DNA from: Kalaharituber pfeilii
Lineage: Eukaryota > Ascomycota > Pezizomycetes > Pezizales > Pezizaceae
Direction of reading: 5' to 3'
Assembly (NCBI GenBank): GCA_015179045.1
Contig: WHUZ01000024.1
Coordinates: forward strand, 620,001-684,000
DNA length: 64,000 nucleotides
Each line of letters opens with the position of its first letter. Position 1 is the first letter of the stretch. This document shows, piece by piece, positions 57,456-64,000 of the stretch. The notes under the pieces were generated by a model. That model was not told the origin of the DNA, made no database searches, and was given only the letters and a program-made list of their open reading frames with translations. The position numbers and the translations under genes were made by a program.

Positions 57456-59321
57456 ATGGATGGAGTGCCAGGATTAAGGAAAAACCCAGAGCTACCGGAT
57501 TCGAGAGATGAACTGATAAAACGCACGACCGAAGATTCAGAAAGGGAAGGCCCCGAGAATGAGAAGGTACCTTAGATGTAATATTTGATTCTCAATGATT
57601 CGGGCTTTGAACCACACGGGATTAAGCTTGAAGCACAGTGGTGGGAATGGCCTTTGAATTCTTTTGGGCGTTTACTTTCGCTGGGCTTGCTGTCTGGTGC
57701 GTTATTTCAGCCTCCAATTGTTGTTGGGTTACTTAGTAAAGTGTTGCATTAATTGCGAATGATATATATTTGCCTTTTTGCGTAACTAAAGGCTCCAGCC
57801 AGAGTCCTGTTTGACATGTCAAATCTACGACTGTCGACCCTGCAATCTAATACACATCAACTCCTACTAGGCCAGCAAAAAGAATCGAGTTCGGTAATAG
57901 TTAGCCTCCGTTGCTATTGGCCTATTGCATCGCACTCTAGGGGGATTCAAGACTGTAGGGGGAGAGGCGAAGACTCAATTATCCGTATTGTATTCCAAGT
58001 TCATGTTTACCACTATTTTTTTTTTTTTTTTTTTTTTTTTTATTTCCTAGCTCATCATTATCGTATAATTATAAGGAAGGCTTTTGGACGTGGGGAGGAG
58101 GTCACATTCAAGATTCAGGCTGGTTATGAGCTGGACATAATGTAGGTGGCGATGGGCATGCATGGTAGTTTGATTTCAGTGGATACGGAATCTGAGGTTC
58201 CTTCAATACACAGCAAACTTCGTGATTGCTCCAGCTGGTGGGCCTTCAAGGGGCGAATTCGAGAACCAATGCCATTACCCTCAATGCCTCATTTCAGTCT
58301 CGACATGCAACCGTTCCACCCATTTACGTAACGTATTCTACCGGAATTGCGCGTTTTCCGGATGCCACAACAAAAAATTCCTGTAAGTGCAAATAGCTCT
58401 CAAGTGGGCTCAAACTGAAGTCAGAACATGACAAATTATCTTCCACATATTCATTAGGCAATTTTCCTATATGCGTAGTGACCTATTCGGTGTATGCATT
58501 GCTGTGACAAAGTGCGATATGAGCTGTAAATAGTCTGGAACGAGCACAGAGAATTTAGGCCCATAGGCTGCTAATATGTAGAGAGTGGCACTGTCATACC
58601 GAAGAGTGCATTTTCGCTTATGCAGGTACATTGCAATACTGGGCTATTATGCAATGCAAAAATCTTGTAAAGATCCTCTAAAGCTACAAATTACGAAGAC
58701 ATACATAGGAAATTATTAGATCGCGGCACTGGCTAATGGATATACAATTGATAAACTACAGTCACGAAGCTGCATAACCCCCATTCCACATGCACTGGCT
58801 TCAATTTGAGCCTACTTGGGAGCTATTTGCACTCACAGGATTATTTCGTTGTGACATCCGGAAAATGCGTAATATCCCAGTACACTACGTTACAGTCCAT
58901 TTTCTCTTTTTTGTGCTTAGAATGTCAGTATTCGTGTGCCGCCCTGAGGAACCATTTTCTCATTTCATTATATTTCTCACTTTCTTGCAAGATCTGATTG
59001 CAATCGAGCAGAGGATATTACGAAACTGAAGTTGAAAGAAACAATGAGACTACTTATGGCGAAAGGTAAAGAGGCTTTGTACCAGCAGCGTGACAATTCA
59101 GTCAGCACACTAAACGATAGTCTGGTTCCAAAGAGGCTTTTGCACATGTATTATTAGATAATGAACATAAAGAATGTTTATTTTTTGCCAACTTACTGAA
59201 GCTGTCGCCATAGTGGGAGCATGTGCATCCCTGAGTCTAGACATGAGAAAAACAAGGCTTTGAAACACGCTAGAAGTTCGGAACTGTAAGCCTCTGGAAA
59301 CTTCGTTCTGACTGAAGTTCT
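57456..59321. other. Intergenic with poly(T) run
   Basis: A T27 run at ~58018-58041 could be the tail of another minus-strand retroposon, but no hairpin unit or target duplication is identified beside it. No gene is supported. Confidence 0.4.
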
Positions 59322-59378
59322 CTGCCATATGCTGGTAGCTTGTATACGGGGTTACCTGACCAGGAAAGAAAAAAAAGA
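59322..59378 (+). mobile_element. Diverged family B unit
   Basis: CTGCCATATGCTGGTAGC at the start and ACGGGGTTACCTGACC before an A-rich tail match family B positions. No duplication found; an older copy. Confidence 0.6.
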
Positions 59379-59457
59379 AGAAAAATTCAGACTTATATCA
59401 TGTGCAATTCTAGCACGCACCCCTTATGGCGTCAATGGCCTCTGGCCGGGCCACCAC

Positions 59458-59489
<32 letters not shown>

Positions 59490-59560
59490 CACATAACCCC
59501 GCATACAGCTGTTCGCCCCCCTGGACCGAAGTCCTTACGGCCCGGAGACAGGCACCTACA
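59458..59560 (-). mobile_element. Family B copy with (TAA)n tail
   Basis: On the minus strand GCCTGTCTCCGGGCCGTAAG, GGCGAACAGCTG and GCGGGGTTATGTGA appear in the same order as in the 54.7-kb element, and the tail is about ten TAA units instead of poly(A). The 5' boundary is not certain; similarity to the longer copy fades near 59560. Confidence 0.7.
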
Positions 59561-59652
59561 AACAAAACAAGACGGAGTAACTACATGCATCAATATTCAG
59601 ACAATGCAGAGGAAACACAAAGTGGGAGCCCAATCCTCCAAGAGAACAATCT

Positions 59653-59714
59653 CTCGCCAGAGCCCGAAGGGTGGTACCCGAGTAATGATGTTAGAAAAAA
59701 AAAAGAGAAAAAAT
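59653..59714 (+). mobile_element. Family A unit plus A-rich tail
   Basis: Begins CTCGCCAGAGCCC and ends CCGAGTAATGATG before an A/G tail. Outer stem CTCG/CGAG and inner helix GCCC/GGGT are kept. No duplication identified. Confidence 0.65.
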
Positions 59715-59749
59715 CAAGTACTTGTATCCATTTCCTCCGCATCCCTCTT

Positions 59750-60570
59750 CTTCCCCTTTCTGCCCACCTTTGATATTCTGTCCCAGTCATACAGGCACGA
59801 GTGGTGCCACTTGCCTGATAACCTTACCTTCTGATTCCACCTCCACCTCTAGGTAGATAATAATTAGCTTGCCTTCTTTCCCTCCTCCTTTCTTTTCTCA
59901 AGAACCATCTTGCCGCAACAATCTTCCCCATCCATGGGTTTGCCTTTTTCATCTGATCTCTTACTTTCCCAAGTTTCTTCACTACTACTATACCATGTAC
60001 TACAACTGTACAGCCAGATTATGGAAGTCTTTTGTTCTGGGATGGTGTCGGTTTCAGAGATGGTGTTGGAGGCCCATTATCCTTTGCCGGCCTGGATATA
60101 TTCTGCTTGGGGGGGTTGGCACTGGATCCCCTTTCAGCTTTGTTAGATTAAAATAACAGGGGTTGAGCGGCTCAAGGGACTGATAGGAAACACAGACGAA
60201 GAACACGGCACGGAAACACCGAGACACAGAGAGTACAGATCTGGCATTCGCCGAGGTTGTTCTAGTTACAAAAAAATGGAGCGGAAGGGCCTCTCAAAAA
60301 GTCCCACCAGAACACTAACTAATTACATGAGAACGTCATATGCAAACGGGAATCAGTGTTTGTACCCATGCCGTTTGTAGTTTGCTCCATGCATATCATT
60401 TCATGTATTCCTCCGTTTACTCTATGCACCTATCCCCCTGCAACAAGATTGGAGAGTGGGCCGGCCACCATGGAGCGACACATCGTAAGTAGGAGTGATA
60501 GTACGTCCCTCAACTCCCAAAGTGATTCGGTCAATTTGTTTGCTTTTATTTCGAGCATACATTGAATTAA
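59750..60570. other. Spacer between retroposon copies
   Basis: No gene or repeat could be supported. Confidence 0.35.
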
Positions 60571-60580
60571 AGGGAAAAAA

Positions 60581-60610
60581 CTCGCATTCCTCCTATTGGG
60601 CTATGGCGAG
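60581..60610 (-). mobile_element. Family A hairpin, degraded tail
   Basis: Outer arms CTCGC/GCGAG are intact (read on the minus strand) and the inner loop is CCCAATAGGA. The linker and poly(A) are reduced to TTTTTTCCC. Flanking sequence to the right (60611-60920) may be more of the same LINE 3' end, but no coding similarity was seen. Confidence 0.5.
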
Positions 60611-60934
60611 GGCTTACAAAGCAAATAAAAAGAATAAACATTTGGAATTGGCACACCACATCCCCCAATCCGCTTCACTGTCCCCCCTTCACAACTCTTC
60701 CCATCTCAAATTCTCTGATGTTGACAGGAAATCCCGTCCTTCTTTGGCGATCCAACAATGTCACCCTACTTTCGAGCCACTTCTCACTCAAAATTCTGCA
60801 ATCATTTCACACATGAGATGTCACCTCTTGTTCACCGCACTGCATTCACTGTGACACATCTACTTACCTCTCCTATCTTATCTCTGCATCTCATCGTCCA
60901 TAGATTTAAAATGAGAACATTCAATCAATACATA

Positions 60935-60991
60935 ATCGCTATAGTCCGTAGGGCGGCATGCGATTAATGATATTAAAAAAAAAAAAAAAAA
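60935..60991 (+). mobile_element. Family A micro-insertion, 11-bp duplication
   Basis: ATCAATACATA is repeated at 60924-60934 and 60992-61002. The unit begins at the foot of the hairpin, here with outer arms ATCGC/GCGAT instead of CTCGC/GCGAG: both sides of the terminal pair changed. Linker TAATGATATT and about 18 A follow. Confidence 0.87.
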
Positions 60992-61087
60992 ATCAATACA
61001 TATCGATAGTGAGAGGATCCCTGCTCGTATTATATGCCTGTACATGTCCGAGAATCTCTAAAGCTATCCCTCAACCTCTACTCCCTT

Positions 61088-61140
61088 CCCTGCCATAGGC
61101 TTGTAGCTTGTATGTGGGGTTATGTGAACCAAAAAATCAA
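61088..61140 (+). mobile_element. Diverged family B unit
   Basis: CCCTGCCATAGGCTTGTAGC at the start and TGTGGGGTTATGTGAACC before an A-rich stretch. Older copy, no duplication recognised. Confidence 0.6.
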
Positions 61141-61623
61141 AATGTAAAAACAACAAATCTGATGGTTATCACGTGAAAATTCCCACTGTCCAACCGACCA
61201 TAACCCATCCCTGCTGAGAAACGTTCGGGCCGAGGCGAGTATCAGGTGGGACCAGTACTTTCTAACAGGGATAAAAGATAAAGATACGGAATGTGATCGC
61301 GAAGTTGGCTTTGCGGGGCAGAGGGTGAGGTTGGAGGTCAAGAACTACGAGGGAGGCTTGTACGAACAATGCTAGTCTTGTCTACGCTCCAGGTGGCCGT
61401 GCCGATGGGCCGGGAGGAGGTACATACCGAAGCTCTTTAAAATTATCCCCCAGGTTCCCGAATAGAAGCCCCACCTCAGAATGGAATACCTTTACGTCTG
61501 ATTCGCTGGCTGAGTGAGAAAGAGAGCTCGGAGTGGTCTGCGTCCCAGTGCAGAGGGTGGGGCGTCTTTCGGGGGCGGGGCTACAATTGCATAATCCTTT
61601 TTACCTGTAGCTTTGAAGGATTA

Positions 61624-61680
61624 CTCGCCATAGCCCACAGGACGGCATGCGAGTAATGATATATAAAAAAAAGAAAAAAC
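61624..61680 (+). mobile_element. Family A micro-insertion, 10-bp duplication
   Basis: TGAAGGATTA is repeated at 61614-61623 and 61681-61690. The unit starts CTCGCCATAGCCC, exactly where the 31173 copy starts, closes with GCGAG, then TAATGATATAT and an A-rich tail. Confidence 0.87.
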
Positions 61681-61690
61681 TGAAGGATTA

Positions 61691-64000
61691 AACGGCTTAT
61701 GAGTGGGTAAAAGGAAATATTGAGGTTGGAGATAGCTGCGGAGCTGCAGGTATGGTTGCAAAGAGCGGAATGAGCAGAATGTTACGAAAGTGCATGAATT
61801 ATCGGGCTAGGGATGAGGCGAGGAAATGAGACATAAATACATATACATGTAACTAGGTTTGGAATGTAGGATCGGAGACGGAACAAAAGACACAAGTGAA
61901 GAAGGTGATTTCAACATATTAATTGACAGAAACATCATCCTGTAACATACTAACTCTAGGCAGAGTATATACTCTTGTGACAGCGCACGAAGCAGTGTTC
62001 TCACGTCTCATGTGTACAGTAGAGTAGCCCTCCCAATTGGGGGACCAAGGTGAGCAGATTAGCCGGGTTAATTGCGAACGGGAGTGATGCCGTTTTACCT
62101 CGACTGTCGGGCGCTCAACCTTAAGATATCCTGTTGACGGTTAAGCGATGTGTGCCGCGGGCTGGTTTGGCAGTGCTTGATTTAGGTTGATCTAAAGGCT
62201 TTATGCACAAATAGGGTTTGTTTGCATAGAGAGATGAAGTGAACAATAGTAAGTCTGGGAGACTTGGACGTAAATGCGGGCTCGCCGTCGTCTGAGGGTC
62301 CGGATGGCTAAAATTTGTTGGGCCCCGGGGTGGTGCGGGCTCGGTTGGTGATAGTTATAGGGGATCCAACTGGATGAAAGGGTGAGAATTATGGTACAGA
62401 GGCATCAATTGTCTAGTTTCGGGATCTTGTGTCTGAATATAGCCTAAAGTCCTCGAAAGTAAAATTCTTTGGGAATTGAAAGTCCAATTGTGTGAGTGTC
62501 AATTGGGCACCCAGTGCAGCCAGGTTCCCAAGCGTTAGGGATCATACCCATCTTCCTTTCTAACATCATGAACTTTGCATCTAACGGACTAGATACTTAA
62601 AGGCGTGATAACATAGGTTTATACTTACGGAGTTTTCCCACTTTAGAATTCTGGGATATAATTTGTAAATGAGTTACTTTGGGCATAACAGATTATGAAC
62701 ACAAGTGAACGTTAGGCATGCCTTATTGACAGGGAAGGGTTGCTCGCCGATACATGCGCTGAAACAGGACGAAAACAAGCTTGCACATGTCCGATTCAGA
62801 GTTACTTTCAATGCCTCCACTTGTATGCAAGACAGAAGCATCTCGGTACCAATCTCGTGCATCTCTTAAATGGAATTTCTACAAACACACAGTTAATCTT
62901 TAACGAACGTGACTGTCGCTTGGCCTTAGTTAAAATCATATTCTATTAGCATCCCATCGTAAGTTCAAGAGCAAAAACGCTGCAGTTTGTGAGGAACAAC
63001 GCAGTGCTCTGAGACTTCGATTACTGGCTTACAAATGTTGCTACTAACGGCGGTCCCACAAGCGTCAGTAACTATACTAGTGTACAGTTAGTGTAGATGC
63101 TTCTGTCGCAGCTCATCGCCAATCCCACGATTGATGCCTTTTTTTCGGAAGCAGTCTATTGCAGGACTAAGTGTGTCAGAAATCAAAGCGAACTCCTTGA
63201 GCCAGAGCCTGAGCTGGAGATTAGGGGAGGTAACATAGCGCCCACGGTGGTCGAACTAAAAGCCCAACTTTCGTTCAGGTATGAGACCAATATTAGACCG
63301 CCAGATATGTGAAAGTTTGATGGGCTCCTGCCCGGCCCAGTCAGTACGCAAAAAACTCGCGATGGGGGAGTAAGAGGAGTTGTACGCATGTGCTCTGGCA
63401 TTGCTAAACCATTGGCTAAACCTAAGAAAAGGAATAAACAATAAGCATAGTATAGCATACAGGGTAAACTGTGATGTTAATGTGCTCTTGCTATGTACTT
63501 ATGCATCTACAAGTAGCTAGTATCTGCTCCTTAGCAGTTTCATAGGACAAGTGAGTTGTAGGCCTTGTGGCATCAGCGGCCATAATCAGTCTAGGCCAAC
63601 CCTGTTCTTTTTTGTACTCTCATTCCGCTTTCACCTGCAAGCTCGATGTTTTCCTCTAGTCGGCGAACGAGAGTGCCTGAAACTGCTTCAAGAATTACAA
63701 TCGACACCGTTCAAACATTTAAACAGACCAGCCATGATTTTACTCGCCCTTTTGTCGGCCCCTGTCCCATATACCGCTACACGTTCTTAGCAGAAGGGGC
63801 ACCACTTTTTCAACTGAATTCTGCAAACCAGTCTTCAAACTGCAGATATTGGCCTCGCTGCATATATTAAGCATACGTAACAGTCTCCCTTCTCGAGCCT
63901 TCCGCGACCCGAGAACTCACCCCCTACGTTTTTGAGCCCCACAGCGGGATATACGGAAATACGTACAAGATTTTAGGGTCTCGTTGCTGGAAGGACACTA
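61691..64000. other. Right edge, nothing recognised
   Basis: Only short open frames without domain signals. No repeat family member, RNA gene or splice-joined frame was found. Confidence 0.35.

Noticed and set aside
1..64000. CRISPR arrays, bacterial operons or prokaryotic defence systems
   Set aside because: All genes and elements are eukaryotic in type, with spliceosomal introns and poly(A) retroposons; no regularly spaced repeats were found.

Overview
The window looks like nuclear DNA of a filamentous ascomycete. The evidence is short spliceosomal introns (49-72 nt) with GT-AG ends and CTAAC/CTAAT-type branch points, a STAND/NLR protein with a NB-ARC domain and near-identical TPR repeats, a DUF2828 protein, and Tad-like LINE, Copia, other LTR and pogo-like elements. 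Gene density is very low: four convincing protein genes in 64 kb. This would suit a large, transposon-rich genome such as those of Pezizomycetes, but that placement is inference.

Layout. 0.3-4.0 kb (minus): a three-exon NLR-type gene with a HeLo-like N-terminus, NB-ARC domain and TPR array. 5.1-6.8 kb: the 3' half of a decayed Copia element with a polypurine tract and 3' LTR. 7.1-7.3 kb: a tRNA-like Pol III unit with a long structured insert. 7.8-10.6 kb: wreckage of a second LTR element (integrase C-terminus and gag remnants on the minus strand, split by a 327-bp insertion, flanked by a duplicated ~160-bp segment), plus a clean solo LTR with GCCAG target duplications. 11.1-13.7 kb (plus): a DUF2828/VWA gene with two apparent one-base losses in C runs. 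14-25.5 kb: a long gene-poor stretch with microsatellites and two retroposition footprints. 25.6-27.0 kb (plus): a Ser/Thr-rich unknown protein. 27-45 kb: gene-poor, with two pogo/Tc1-mariner-type non-autonomous elements (one hosting a nested inverted-repeat element, the other a nested poly(A) insertion). 45.0-49.4 kb (plus): a three-exon, 1429-aa disordered Pro/Glu-rich protein. 51.7-61.7 kb: a dense nest of LINE 3' fragments and tiny poly(A)-tailed insertions. 61.7-64 kb: nothing recognised.

The main discovery candidate is a set of very short poly(A)-tailed retroposon insertions, many bounded by 9-18-bp target-site duplications. They carry only the last ~40 nt of a LINE-type 3' end, or 10-20 nt, or only poly(A). 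In one family (A) several copies begin at or near the same nucleotide, the 5' foot of a terminal hairpin whose stems show compensatory changes between copies. A second family (B) has its own recurrent 5' boundary. Either reverse transcriptase stops at a structured 3' end during target-primed reverse transcription, or a defined micro-SINE RNA is being mobilised. All coordinates and splice sites come from reading the sequence by eye; no alignment or database search was run.
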